Shown: piece by piece, positions 29,258 to 37,779 of the stretch
Layout: each line of letters begins with the position of its first letter
How positions within the stretch are numbered: the first letter of the stretch is position 1
Assembly (NCBI GenBank): GCA_050744085.1
Contig: JBOGGU010000009.1
Coordinates: 1 to 64,000 of the forward strand
DNA: 64,000 nucleotides
DNA from: JAVKSL01 sp050744085
GTDB taxonomy: Bacteria; Actinomycetota; Acidimicrobiia; Acidimicrobiales; JAJPHD01
Direction of reading: 5' to 3'
Program-made: the position numbers and the translations under genes
The notes under the pieces: generated by a model
Seen by the model: the letters and a program-made list of their open reading frames with translations, nothing else
Told to the model about the DNA's origin: nothing
Database searches by the model: none

Positions 29258-30244
29258 GTGAACGCTGCAGACCTCCTGGGACTTCCCTGGGTCGAAGAAG
29301 ACCTGGTCCGGCTCGAAGACGTGCTGCACCGCGCGGTGGCGGCAGAGGACCCGTTCCTGACCGAGGTGGCCACCCACCTGATTGCCGGAGGCGGCAAGCG
29401 CCTGAGGCCGATCCTGAGCCTGGTGTGCGCAGCTGCTGGCGGGATGGGCCGGGCGAGCCAGGACATCCTGCTCGGAGGGGTATCGGTCGAGCTGGTGCAC
29501 CTGGCTTCTTTGTACCACGACGACGTCATAGACGAGGCGACCTCTCGCCGCAACGTCGAGAGCGTCAACAGCCGGTGGGGGAACCTGATGGCGGTGATCG
29601 CCGGTGACTTCCTGCTGGCTCGGGCCGCCGGGATCGCGGCAGACCTGGGCACCGAGATCGCTTCGCTCCTGGCCGCCACGCTCGGACGGATGATGGAGGG
29701 CCAGGTCAGGGAAGTCGAGGGTACTTACGACCCGCACCGGACCGAGGCGGGGTACCTGGCGGCGATTTCCGGCAAGACAGCATCGCTCACTGCGACCGCG
29801 TGCCGGGTCGGAGCCCTGACCGCCGGGCTGGAGAGGCCGGTGGTCGAGGCGATGACCACGTTCGGCGAGTGCTTCGGCATGGTGTTCCAGATTCGCGACG
29901 ACATCTTGGATATCGTCGCCTCGGAGGAGGAGCTGGGAAAGCTCCCTGGTCAGGACTTGATGACCGGGGTCTACACCCTCCCCGTCCTGCGTGCCATGTC
30001 CGACCGCTCGGCCCGCCCGGAGTTGGCGGGGTTGCTAGGGGCGCCCCTGGAGGGTGACGAGCTGGACCGGGCGATGAAGATAGTGACCGGTTCGGGCGCC
30101 ATCGCCTCCGCCGCCGGCGAGGCGCGGCGCTGGGCCGACCTGGCGGCCGCTGCCGTCTACTCCCTCGGTCCCTGCCTGGTCGGCGAGTCCCTCCGGGACT
30201 TCGCGTACACGTTGGTGGACACCGTGGCAGTCCACTCGACCTGA
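29258..30244 (+). CDS. Polyprenyl (heptaprenyl-type) diphosphate synthase
   Basis: 328 aa trans-prenyltransferase. First Asp-rich motif LYHDDVIDEATSRR and second FQIRDDILDIVAS bind Mg-diphosphate; GGGKRLRPILSLV is the substrate motif. It probably makes the side chain of menaquinone, which the bc1 complex at the window start would use. TAAGTT lies 7 nt before the GTG. Confidence 0.92.
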   Translation: MNAADLLGLPWVEEDLVRLEDVLHRAVAAEDPFLTEVATHLIAGGGKRLRPILSLVCAAAGGMGRASQDILLGGVSVELVHLASLYHDDVIDEATSRRNVESVNSRWGNLMAVIAGDFLLARAAGIAADLGTEIASLLAATLGRMMEGQVREVEGTYDPHRTEAGYLAAISGKTASLTATACRVGALTAGLERPVVEAMTTFGECFGMVFQIRDDILDIVASEEELGKLPGQDLMTGVYTLPVLRAMSDRSARPELAGLLGAPLEGDELDRAMKIVTGSGAIASAAGEARRWADLAAAAVYSLGPCLVGESLRDFAYTLVDTVAVHST

Positions 30245-30275
30245 GCTGTGGCGCCTGATCCTGTGCCCGCGCCTA

Positions 30276-30326
30276 CGAACTGGGGTAGTTGAACCGCGTA
30301 TAATGTGGTTCAACTACCCCAGTTCG
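30276..30326. repeat. Long palindrome with TATAAT spacer (copy A)
   Basis: Perfect 20-bp arms (left CGAACTGGGGTAGTTGAACC) around an 11-nt spacer that contains TATAAT (30299-30304). It sits between the prenyl synthase and DUF2277 genes. The same arms with compensatory changes recur at 35689-35734. Confidence 0.85.
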
Positions 30327-30395
30327 CAAGTTTTCGTCGAGCCGGGCGGGTTGGCTGGCGGCCGAGGGCCACGGCGTTCGCGTAGCCTGGTCGCT

Positions 30396-30659
30396 ATGTG
30401 CCGCAATATCACGACCCTCCGGGGTTTGGAGCCGCCGGCATCGGCGGAGGAGATCACCGCAGCAGCTCGCCAGTACGTCCGCAAGGTGAGTGGTGTCCAG
30501 ACCGCATCGGGGCGTACCGACGAAGCCTTCGAGAGAGCCGTTCGCAAGGTGTCGGATGCGACCGCCGAGCTCCTGAGGGCTCTGCCACCCAGACGGCAGC
30601 CTCCCGTGACGATCCCACCGCTCCGGCGGTTGGCCGCCGAGCGGGCGCGAGGTGGCTGA
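30396..30659 (+). CDS. DUF2277 family protein
   Basis: 87 aa. The start MCRNITTLRGLEPPASAEEI followed by a helix ending in YVRKVSG is characteristic of DUF2277, a small family of unknown function. ATG lies 7 nt after TAGCCT (30383-30388). Confidence 0.8.
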   Translation: MCRNITTLRGLEPPASAEEITAAARQYVRKVSGVQTASGRTDEAFERAVRKVSDATAELLRALPPRRQPPVTIPPLRRLAAERARGG

Positions 30660-30695
30660 CCGCTATCCACCGGAACCGCCGGGTGGCACAAGCTC

Positions 30696-32132
30696 TCAGC
30701 CGAAGGCGGTCTCGTCGTCTTCGTGGAAGTGGCCGAGGCTGCCTGGCACGACTGCCTGTGGCTCTCCCGGCTCAGTTGCCCGCCGCCCGGACCGCTCCAG
30801 CACGGCGCTGACCGCGACAACAAGGGGGTCGACGACAGGGCCCGGGAGCCTCGCCGCGTGGCCGGCCATCTCGTCCAGCGTGCGCTCTGGCAGGAAGATC
30901 GGTGAAGCCGGGCCCCCGCAAACACCTCTCGCGGCGGGTGTGCCCATCCCTCCGAGCTGAGCCAGCGCGGTTGCTATCTCCGCCCTTGCACGCTGGGCAC
31001 GCGGGGCGCGGTTGCACACAGGGACCACGCGGGTGGATGGGACTCCCGCCGTGGCCAGGTCGTTGAGCGTCCGGAGCAAGCCGTGGGACCCCTTGACTCC
31101 GGGCAGGCCGACGGCCAGCACGACGTCTGCCGCCGCGGCGGCAGATCGAGACATCACGTTGCGGTCCTCGACGTCTGCCGACCCACCATCGCTCTCACCC
31201 TCGAAGTCAGCCTCGATGTCACATATCACGACGCCGTAGCCTTTGCGCAGTGTGGCGAAGGCTGCTTCGAAGGAGCGAGGTCGGATGCTCGCCCAGTCAC
31301 AGGCTCTGCGCAGGCCGAGGAGCAGGTGATAGCCCCGCTGCTCGATGTCGAAGGTAAGGGCTGCCACCTGTTGGGGGGCCAGCCTGCCGCTGCGGTGGGC
31401 AGATACCAGCTCTTGCAGGCCGGGTACCACGTCTCGCGCGTCGTGGAGCACGGCCAGGTCGCTCCGGCGCGCCATGTCGGCGAGGAGAACTCCTCGATCA
31501 AGGTGCAGTCGCTCGGCGAGCGAGGCCGCCAGGTGGTCCCCGCCCTTGGAGGCGGACCTCCCGGCTACCGTCGCCGAGCGTCGCTCCGAGCGAAGTGATC
31601 CTGCCAAGCCCTGGGCGAGCGCCATTGCCACGGTGGATGTCCCCACGCCACCGGACCCGCAGACTGCCACGACGATGCTCGCTCGCGGCTGGCCCTCCAT
31701 CTCCGCGGGACCGCTGCCTTCGACCGCACCGTTCATTGCGCCTGGGACTACGGCCTCGGCGTCGGGCACGGCGCCGGCGTGCTGGCGAAGGGAGCTCACG
31801 AGGCTGCGCTGATCGAAGGTCCCGCCGAGCACGGCGCTGGCCCCGAGCGACGGCCAATCGCGCCTCGAATGTCCGTCGTCCACGACGATCACCGCGCAGC
31901 CCACTTGGCGGGCGGCGTCGATCAGGTCCCGGTCGAGGGACCCCAGGCTGGCGTCCACCAAGACGGCGGAGAAGGGCCGATTCGAGGCCAGCCTGGCCCG
32001 CAGCTCCTCAGCCGAGACGCACTTGAGGAACTCCACGGGGATCGAGGAGGCTTGAGACCACTGGGCGACCTCACGGAACCAGCTCGCTCTAGCTGGTGCG
32101 AGGCCCAGCACCACGTAGCGGGGGCCGAGCAC
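30696..32132 (-). CDS. CpaE/TadZ-like MinD-family ATPase with altered Walker A
   Basis: 478 aa. An N-terminal receiver-like region (VEFLKCVSAEELRARLA, SAVLVDASLGS) is followed by a MinD-type domain, the architecture of CpaE/TadZ, which localise Flp/Tad pilus or type IV secretion machinery. The deviant Walker A reads GSGGVGTST at 159-167, lacking both lysines of the canonical KGGVGKT. ATP binding or hydrolysis may therefore be weak. Ends 2 bp before... the CpaB-like gene precedes it on the same strand. Confidence 0.75.
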   Translation of the reverse strand: MLGPRYVVLGLAPARASWFREVAQWSQASSIPVEFLKCVSAEELRARLASNRPFSAVLVDASLGSLDRDLIDAARQVGCAVIVVDDGHSRRDWPSLGASAVLGGTFDQRSLVSSLRQHAGAVPDAEAVVPGAMNGAVEGSGPAEMEGQPRASIVVAVCGSGGVGTSTVAMALAQGLAGSLRSERRSATVAGRSASKGGDHLAASLAERLHLDRGVLLADMARRSDLAVLHDARDVVPGLQELVSAHRSGRLAPQQVAALTFDIEQRGYHLLLGLRRACDWASIRPRSFEAAFATLRKGYGVVICDIEADFEGESDGGSADVEDRNVMSRSAAAAADVVLAVGLPGVKGSHGLLRTLNDLATAGVPSTRVVPVCNRAPRAQRARAEIATALAQLGGMGTPAARGVCGGPASPIFLPERTLDEMAGHAARLPGPVVDPLVVAVSAVLERSGRRATEPGEPQAVVPGSLGHFHEDDETAFG

Positions 32133-32134
32133 CC

Positions 32135-32947
32135 TCAGCCTGACCCTGAGCCGCCACCGGAACCTGCTCCAGTGACCGGCGCAGCTCCGCCACCGGAACC
32201 CGCTCCAGTGACCGGCGCGGCTCCCGCCCCTGCCCCTGCACCGGTCACGCGGACCAGCATGACCGTCCCAGCGCTCACGGCGTGTGCCAACGCCAGGGCT
32301 TGGGAGGGGCTCGAGATGCCGACGGTCACAGTCTCGCTCCCGGCGCTGGCCGACCCAAGGCTCGAGGAGCCGGCTCTTTGTGCAAGCAGCGGCGTATCAG
32401 CCAGCACCTCGACGGTCTTGGCCTGGGTGCCGGTTCCGAATGTGGCCAGCACCGCAACGTGGTCCCCCGGCTTAAGCGCGCCTCCGACAGCGTTCGCGTC
32501 TGGGAGGGCGAATGACATCTGCTCGTTGGAGGGACCCGTAGTGCCTGCGACCACGTCGCTGGCCTGGATCAGCTCGCCCCCCGCCATAGGCCCCACGACC
32601 AGCGCGCCCACGAGGCTTGCCGGATTGCGGAATGCCCAGCGGGTGGCCATCTGTCGTGGCAGGTTCATGGGCGCAACGGTCAGATCCCCCAAGCCGAGTC
32701 GTTGGCCGACCGTGAGGGTCCTGCTCGCCACCACGTAGTCGACCCGATGATCGGCCGTGGCCCCGCTGTAGGCCGCGAAGGTTCCCACAGCCGCCACCGC
32801 GACCAACAACCCGCCGACCACGGCGCGGCCACTCGGAAGACCTCGCGCGACGCGTAGGGGACGGGCTTGCTGGTGAGCATCACCACCTGGAACCCGGCCC
32901 TCCCGAGGCTGGCCTCCACGCTGTCCGATTGCGACCTTGCTCACCAC
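32135..32947 (-). CDS. CpaB-like SAF-domain protein (Flp pilus assembly)
   Basis: About 270 aa from the GTG at 32947, chosen because GGAGG lies 6 nt upstream. One membrane helix (VVGGLLVAVAAVGTFAAYSG), then an SAF domain (YVVASRTLTVGQRLGLGDLTVAPMNLP) and an RCP-type region with LKPGDHVAVLA. The Gly/Ala/Pro-Val-Thr repeats at the C-terminus (32148-32240) are coded by a tandem repeat. Followed 2 bp later by the CpaE-like gene. No other pilus genes are in the window. Confidence 0.75.
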   Translation of the reverse strand: MVSKVAIGQRGGQPREGRVPGGDAHQQARPLRVARGLPSGRAVVGGLLVAVAAVGTFAAYSGATADHRVDYVVASRTLTVGQRLGLGDLTVAPMNLPRQMATRWAFRNPASLVGALVVGPMAGGELIQASDVVAGTTGPSNEQMSFALPDANAVGGALKPGDHVAVLATFGTGTQAKTVEVLADTPLLAQRAGSSSLGSASAGSETVTVGISSPSQALALAHAVSAGTVMLVRVTGAGAGAGAAPVTGAGSGGGAAPVTGAGSGGGSGSG

Positions 32948-33095
32948 GCCGGTCCTCCACTGACCACACCCGTAGCTTGTCACGGATTCCGAGACGGTGG
33001 CTGGTGCACGCCATAGGAACCCTCTAGTTGTCTTTCCAGTTAATTTATGGTCTACTACACTGGATCGAGCTTGGCAAGAGCAAGAGGAGGAGAGG

Positions 33096-34631
33096 TTGAT
33101 CCTGGGCGGCAGCTATCGGGTGGTCAGGGCGATTCCGGGAGGGTCACTCGGGTCCCTCTACGAGGGTGTCGATGCCTCGGGTCGCCGAGTGGCCATGAAG
33201 GCCCTGGTTGTCGGGCGGGATCCCGCCGACTTGGAGGCCCTGTACGAGCTGGCCTGCGGTCCTGTTGTTGCCCATCGAGGCTTGTTGGCGCCACTGGATG
33301 TGCTCGTTGTCGAGGGCGGCCTGGTGATTGTCTCCGAGCTGGTGGCCGGTGGGTCCCTTGCAGCAGCCCTGGCCCGTCGGGGAAGATTTCGGGCGCCGGA
33401 GGTGGCCGAGGGCGCCGCGCTCGTGGCGGACGCGCTCGCTGCCCTCCACGGTGGCGGGCTTGCTCACGGAGATGTCAAGCCTTCGAACATCCTCCTCTTG
33501 GGGGGTGGCAGGCCGGTGCTCGCTGAGGTGGGAATCAGGTCGTGGATGACCGCTGACGGAGTCGGCTGGCAAGCGAGCAGGGGGACAGCGGAGTACGTCG
33601 CCCCGGAGGTGTGGCAGGGAGGACTGCAGGGCGCCGCCTCCGACGTCTACGGCTTGGGTGTGGTCTGTTGGGAGGCGTTGGTGGGGAGGCCCCCATTTTG
33701 CGAGCGAACGCCGCTTGCGACGATCCGGGCCGCCGCCCGAGGGAACGCGCCGACCGTGTCGAGCCTCCAGCCTGCGGTGCCGATTGGCCTTGGTGAGGCG
33801 GTCCAGGCTGCCATGGCACTGAGCGCGGCAGATCGACCTTCGGCAGCCGAGCTCGCTGCGGAGCTGAGGGCTGGACTATCCCCCTGCGTGGGACCACGCC
33901 GGATCACCACAGGGGCGGCGACGCCTCGGGTACTTCCAAGAGTTCCGGGGCGCCCGGCCCGACCCCGCCCGGCCCGACCCCGCCCGGCCCTGTCCCGCCC
34001 TGCGTTCCCCGGCCGCCTGCCCTCGACGCGAACACTCCTCCGCCTCTTGGGAGCGCTTGGTGTGGTGGTGGTGGGTTTCGGGCTGGTCAGCCGAATGCTT
34101 GGCACAGGGGGCCGAGCGAAGGCCTCCCCGCCCCGCCCGACCTCCTCGCCAGTAGCCCAAGCGGCATCTGCGAGCTGTCAGGCCCAGAGCCCAGCGGCGG
34201 GAGCCGAGACGCTCTTTGCCCACGTGTTCGGCACAGCTTGCCTCCGGATGTCCTGGGCCAATGGCGTGCTAACGCTCCCGCGGTCTGGGGCCGGGAATCA
34301 GCGACGTTTCGTCATGGGTCGGCCGGGGGACGAGCTGCTCGTCGGCGATTGGGGCTGCCGGGGCAGCGACACTGCGGCGGTCTACAGGCCCGGGACCGGG
34401 CAGGTCTTCGTCTGGGATGGCTGGGCCTCGCCTGGCCGGGCCGCCGCACCTGCGAGGGTGTTCGACACCGGCATCGAGAACGGCGTGGCAACCACGGTGA
34501 CCTCACCGAGCGGACCCGCGCCGCGTGGCTTGTCGACGAAGGTCGTCCCCCCGGCCAAGGCCGGATGTGCCCAAGTTTCGGTGACGGCGCTTCCCACCCA
34601 AGGGATACCTTTTAGAAACTCTATGAGATGA
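33096..34631 (+). CDS. Ser/Thr kinase-like membrane protein with degenerate DFG (possible pseudokinase)
   Basis: 511 aa from a TTG start at 33096 with AGGAGG (33085-33090) 5 nt upstream. Kinase lobe: Gly loop IPGGSLGSLYEG, Lys35, catalytic loop HGDVKPSN with D126, K128 and N131, and APE 169-171. The Mg-binding DFG is replaced by E144-V-G. A Pro/Arg repeat linker and one membrane helix (LLRLLGALGVVVVGFGLV) lead to an extracellular domain with a VGDWGCRGSDTAAVYRPGTG motif like repeat beta-propeller or VCBS modules. Divergent from the cpaB-cpaE pair, so it may sense or gate that machinery. Confidence 0.8.
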   Translation: MILGGSYRVVRAIPGGSLGSLYEGVDASGRRVAMKALVVGRDPADLEALYELACGPVVAHRGLLAPLDVLVVEGGLVIVSELVAGGSLAAALARRGRFRAPEVAEGAALVADALAALHGGGLAHGDVKPSNILLLGGGRPVLAEVGIRSWMTADGVGWQASRGTAEYVAPEVWQGGLQGAASDVYGLGVVCWEALVGRPPFCERTPLATIRAAARGNAPTVSSLQPAVPIGLGEAVQAAMALSAADRPSAAELAAELRAGLSPCVGPRRITTGAATPRVLPRVPGRPARPRPARPRPALSRPAFPGRLPSTRTLLRLLGALGVVVVGFGLVSRMLGTGGRAKASPPRPTSSPVAQAASASCQAQSPAAGAETLFAHVFGTACLRMSWANGVLTLPRSGAGNQRRFVMGRPGDELLVGDWGCRGSDTAAVYRPGTGQVFVWDGWASPGRAAAPARVFDTGIENGVATTVTSPSGPAPRGLSTKVVPPAKAGCAQVSVTALPTQGIPFRNSMR

Positions 34632-34665
34632 TCCGGAATACGGTAGCGACGCTATACTCGGCCTC

Positions 34666-34917
34666 ATGGATAACGACGACAGCAAGGCTGAGGAGCTCAC
34701 TGAGTGGCTCAGCACCCGGGCAGCCTCGGCCCGCCTGGGGATCACACTGCGAACCCTCTACCGTTTCATCGACGAGGGTCGTATACCGGCCTACCAGTTC
34801 GGGCGGGTGATCCGGCTGAAGGCGCCGGATGTGGACACCTTCGTGGAGGAGTCGAGGATCGCCCCTGGCGCGCTCCGCCACCTCTACCCAGAGCCCAAGA
34901 AGAGCGCCGCCAGCTGA
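34666..34917 (+). CDS. Excisionase/MerR-type helix-turn-helix protein
   Basis: 83 aa. EWLSTRAASARLGITLRTLYRFIDEGRIPAYQFGRVIRLKAPDVDTFVE is the winged helix-turn-helix of the excisionase/BldC group. TATACT (34653-34658) lies 7 nt before the ATG. No integrase is nearby, so a host regulator is more likely than a phage excisionase. The stop abuts the convergent hypothetical gene. Confidence 0.8.
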   Translation: MDNDDSKAEELTEWLSTRAASARLGITLRTLYRFIDEGRIPAYQFGRVIRLKAPDVDTFVEESRIAPGALRHLYPEPKKSAAS

Positions 34918-35682
34918 TCAATCGGCGAGGATCGCGACTTCGACAACCCCCGGCAGCGGCACGTAGGCGGGCGTGGGAACGGGGCCGTCCGTCCGCAGGC
35001 ATGCCACGTCCGACCCGACCCATCGGAGCTCGCCGACCGTGGAGCTGGCCGGTGTGCTGACCATTCGCAGGCGCGGTCGCTCTGTGGCCAGGCCAGCGAG
35101 CACCCCGGCCAGGTCGATGGCGGGTGAGGCCGTAAGGGGCGGGCGCCCTTTGCCCGGCTCGGATCCCAGCTTCTCTGTCCAGTCGGGTGGCTCCTGAGTC
35201 CAGTCGGACAGCTCCTCGTTCCGGTCGGGCGGTGCCGGCTCGGATCCCAGCTCGCCGGGTCGTCGATCGGGGGCGGTTTCGAACCTCGCCAAGTCCTCGC
35301 CCAGCGCCGAGCGCCCCGTGTGGCTTTGGCCAGCCGCCGCGCCGATCGAGGCTATCCCAGACGTTCTCAGGAGCACTGCTCGTACTGCAGGGGCTCCAAC
35401 GGTGCCGAGCAGCACAAAGTCCCGTCCAAGCCCCACGATCCTGCCATTGTGTGCGACGCCGGTGACAGTGGTGAGCCGTAACCAGGCGCCACGCTCGGCC
35501 CAACCCATGAGGAGGGATTCCAGCGAGGTCTCCTCCGCCGCCTGCTGGCGCAACCACGACTCCCTCTTCCGGGAGCCGGCCTCCTCCGACGTCCGGGACT
35601 CGGCGGCCCACCGGGTCAGGTCTTCGAGGAGGTGGTCGATGTCCTCGTCACCGTCGGGCACTGGTGGGACGCTACCGGCCAT
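34918..35682 (-). CDS. Hypothetical protein
   Basis: 254 aa from the ATG at 35682. The N-terminal half is helical and charged. The middle segment WLRLTTVTGVAHNGRIVGLGRDFVLLGT looks like a small Sm-like or beta-barrel fold, but this is only an impression. A Glu/Asp/Pro/Trp-rich linker with WTQEPPDWTEKLGSEP follows. Divergent from the HIT gene across palindrome B. Not recognised. Confidence 0.65.
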   Translation of the reverse strand: MAGSVPPVPDGDEDIDHLLEDLTRWAAESRTSEEAGSRKRESWLRQQAAEETSLESLLMGWAERGAWLRLTTVTGVAHNGRIVGLGRDFVLLGTVGAPAVRAVLLRTSGIASIGAAAGQSHTGRSALGEDLARFETAPDRRPGELGSEPAPPDRNEELSDWTQEPPDWTEKLGSEPGKGRPPLTASPAIDLAGVLAGLATERPRLRMVSTPASSTVGELRWVGSDVACLRTDGPVPTPAYVPLPGVVEVAILAD

Positions 35683-35688
35683 GTCGGG

Positions 35689-35734
35689 AACTGGAGTAGT
35701 TGAGCTGAGTATATCAGGCTCAACTACTCCAGTT
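35689..35734. repeat. Long palindrome (copy B) in a divergent promoter region
   Basis: 17-bp perfect arms (left AACTGGAGTAGTTGAGC) around a 12-nt spacer holding GTATAT. The site begins 7 bp upstream of the hypothetical gene and ends 30 bp before the HIT gene. Relative to copy A at 30.3 kb, both arms change together, preserving pairing. Confidence 0.85.
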
Positions 35735-35763
35735 GCGGAGCTGTCCGGGGTAGCGTCGGTCCG

Positions 35764-36108
35764 GTGACCGACTGCTTGTTCTGCGACATCGTGGCTGGAG
35801 AGCTGCCTTCGGACGAGGTGGCCGCCACCCCCGCCACCTACGCCTTCCGGGACGTCAACCCGGCGGCGCCGGTGCATGTGCTGGTGGTCCCACGGGCTCA
35901 CATCGGCGACGCGGACCTCCTGCGTCCGGAGCACGCCGACCTCCTGGCCGAGATCATGACGACAGCCCAGGCGGTCGCCAGATCCGAGGGCGTGGCTACG
36001 AGCGGCTACAGGCTCGTGTTCAACGTGGGTGAGGATGCCCTGAACTCGGTTGCCCACCTGCACCTGCACGTGCTCGGGGGACGTCGGATGGAGTGGCCGC
36101 CCGGGTAA
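35764..36108 (+). CDS. HIT-family nucleotide hydrolase/transferase
   Basis: 114 aa. The histidine triad H98-L-H100-L-H102 and the N-terminal CLFCDIVAGELPS (CxxC zinc site) match the HINT branch, which hydrolyses AMP-linked substrates. GTG lies 7 nt after TAGCGT (35751-35756). Confidence 0.92.
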   Translation: MTDCLFCDIVAGELPSDEVAATPATYAFRDVNPAAPVHVLVVPRAHIGDADLLRPEHADLLAEIMTTAQAVARSEGVATSGYRLVFNVGEDALNSVAHLHLHVLGGRRMEWPPG

Positions 36109-36163
36109 GGGCCTCGCCCGCAGTGCGGGGCGCTCGCTGACGCTAGCGTATCAATGTCAAGCC

Positions 36164-37111
36164 GTGTCCACGACCCAGGTCAAGATCCTCGTCCCCGGCA
36201 ACCACCTCATGGTCGGCTTGCTCGGCCAGCGTGACGAGCTGCTGCGTTTGGTCGAGAGCGCTTTCGACGGGGCTCGCATCCTGGTCCGGGGCAACGAGAT
36301 CACCGTCGACGGCGAGGACGCGAGCAGGGTTGGGGCCCTGTTCGAGGAGCTGGTTCTGCTCTTGGAGCGCGGCCAAGGCCTCGATGCGGTCAACGTGGTG
36401 AGGACGATCGACATGGTGAAGGCGGACGAGAGGCCGTCTGAGGTGCTCTCGGCCGAGGTGCTGCGCTCCACGAGGGGCCGAACCGTCCGCCCCAAGACAG
36501 CCGGCCAGAAGCGCTACACCGACGCCATCGCATCGAACGTCATCACCTTCGGGATAGGGCCCGCCGGCACTGGAAAGTCCTACCTGGCGGTGGCGCTCGC
36601 CGTCCAGGCCCTCCAAGACAAGACGGTGAACCGGATCATCCTCACCCGTCCCGCAGTCGAGGCGGGAGAGCGGCTGGGATTCCTCCCCGGTGACCTCATG
36701 GCCAAGGTGGATCCCTACCTCCGACCCCTCTACGACGCCCTCCACGACATGTTGGAGCCCGACGGGATGGCCCGGCTGATGGAGCGCGGGACAATCGAGG
36801 TGGCCCCTCTCGCCTTTATGCGCGGCCGGACCCTCAACGGCAGCTTCATCATCTTGGACGAGGCACAGAACACCACCCCGGAGCAGATGAAGATGTTCCT
36901 CACGCGGATGGGGTTCGGCTCCAAGCTCGTGGTGACCGGGGACATGACCCAGGTGGACGTGCCGGGCGGGCGCTCCGGGCTGGTCGGCTTGGAGGAGATC
37001 CTCACCGGGATCGAGGGTCTCGCCTTCGTCCAGCTCACCAAGCGTGACGTGGTGCGCCACCGTATCGTGGCCGACATAGTGGACGCCTACGAGCAGGCCT
37101 CAGCCGAATGA
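36164..37111 (+). CDS. phoH: PhoH-like ATPase
   Basis: 315 aa. The N-terminal domain is followed by a P-loop GPAGTGKSYLAVALAVQAL, the NRIILTRPAVEAGERLGFLPGD signature, Walker B IILDEAQNTTPEQMKMFLTR and VTGDMTQVD. RNA-associated ATPase; in bacteria it often precedes ybeY, as here (4-base overlap). GTG at 36164 chosen because the protein homology begins there. Confidence 0.93.
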   Translation: MSTTQVKILVPGNHLMVGLLGQRDELLRLVESAFDGARILVRGNEITVDGEDASRVGALFEELVLLLERGQGLDAVNVVRTIDMVKADERPSEVLSAEVLRSTRGRTVRPKTAGQKRYTDAIASNVITFGIGPAGTGKSYLAVALAVQALQDKTVNRIILTRPAVEAGERLGFLPGDLMAKVDPYLRPLYDALHDMLEPDGMARLMERGTIEVAPLAFMRGRTLNGSFIILDEAQNTTPEQMKMFLTRMGFGSKLVVTGDMTQVDVPGGRSGLVGLEEILTGIEGLAFVQLTKRDVVRHRIVADIVDAYEQASAE

Positions 37112-37779
37112 GCCGAGCCCAGATGAGCGGGCCGGTTGCCGGCGCCCCACCGGTGAGCGGAGGTTCTTGGGTTTCGGGGGGGACTCGGGGGGCAGCGCCC
37201 CCCGAGGGTTGGGGTTCGGGAGCAGCGCCCCCCGAGTGCGGGGTCGTCGTGCTCGCCACGGACGAGCAGTCCTCCCACCCTGTGGACCTCGAACGCTGGA
37301 GGGCCCTGGCCCTGGCCGTGCTCGAAGCCGAAGGACTGCGCGGCGAGGTAGAGGTCTCGCTCGTCTTCGTTGACTCTGAGAGGATCGCCGAGCTCAATCA
37401 CAGGTTCCTCGCGCGCCAAGGACCCACCGACGTCCTCGCTTTCCCCATCGACGACGAGCAGGCGACCCCCGGGGACCTGCCCCGCCTGCTGGGCGACGTG
37501 GTGATCTGCCCCGAGGTGGCGTACCCCAATGCCCAAGCCGCCACCGGCGAACCAGCCGCCCCCGACGCCTACGACGACGAGATGGCGCTGCTCGTGGTCC
37601 ACGGGCTCCTCCACCTGCAGGGCATGGACCACGCCAACGACGCCGACGCCGAGGCGATGGAGGCCAGGGAGCGAGAGCTGCTGGCCCAGCTCCACCGACC
37701 AGCCGGCCAGCTCCACCGACCAGCCGGCCAGCTCCACCGACCGACCGATGCAACCGCCTCCCCCCAGGAAGGCCCATGA
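37108..37779 (+). CDS. ybeY: rRNA maturation endoribonuclease YbeY, with extended termini
   Basis: 223 aa. The catalytic zinc motif H165-GLL-H169-LQGMD-H175 is complete. YbeY is usually about 150-170 aa. The extra length is an N-terminal Gly/Ala/Pro segment (about residues 10-45) coded by a G-run palindrome element, and a C-terminal tail of three LHRPAGQ repeats coded by 21-bp units. It acts in 16S 3' processing and ribosome quality control. Overlaps phoH and hlyC by 4 bases each. Confidence 0.9.
   Translation: MSRAQMSGPVAGAPPVSGGSWVSGGTRGAAPPEGWGSGAAPPECGVVVLATDEQSSHPVDLERWRALALAVLEAEGLRGEVEVSLVFVDSERIAELNHRFLARQGPTDVLAFPIDDEQATPGDLPRLLGDVVICPEVAYPNAQAATGEPAAPDAYDDEMALLVVHGLLHLQGMDHANDADAEAMEARERELLAQLHRPAGQLHRPAGQLHRPTDATASPQEGP
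37184..37206. repeat. G-run palindrome (CTCGGGGGGC arms) within ybeY
   Basis: Perfect inverted repeat, arms CTCGGGGGGC and GCCCCCCGAG, 3-nt loop. A half copy follows at 37223-37236. A second full copy occurs at 41256-41277 in front of the GtrA gene, also next to GGTTGGGG-type sequence. Translated in frame here. Confidence 0.75.

Noticed and set aside
34666..34917. Phage excisionase
   Set aside because: The fold matches but no integrase, att site or phage gene is nearby; a host regulator is more likely.
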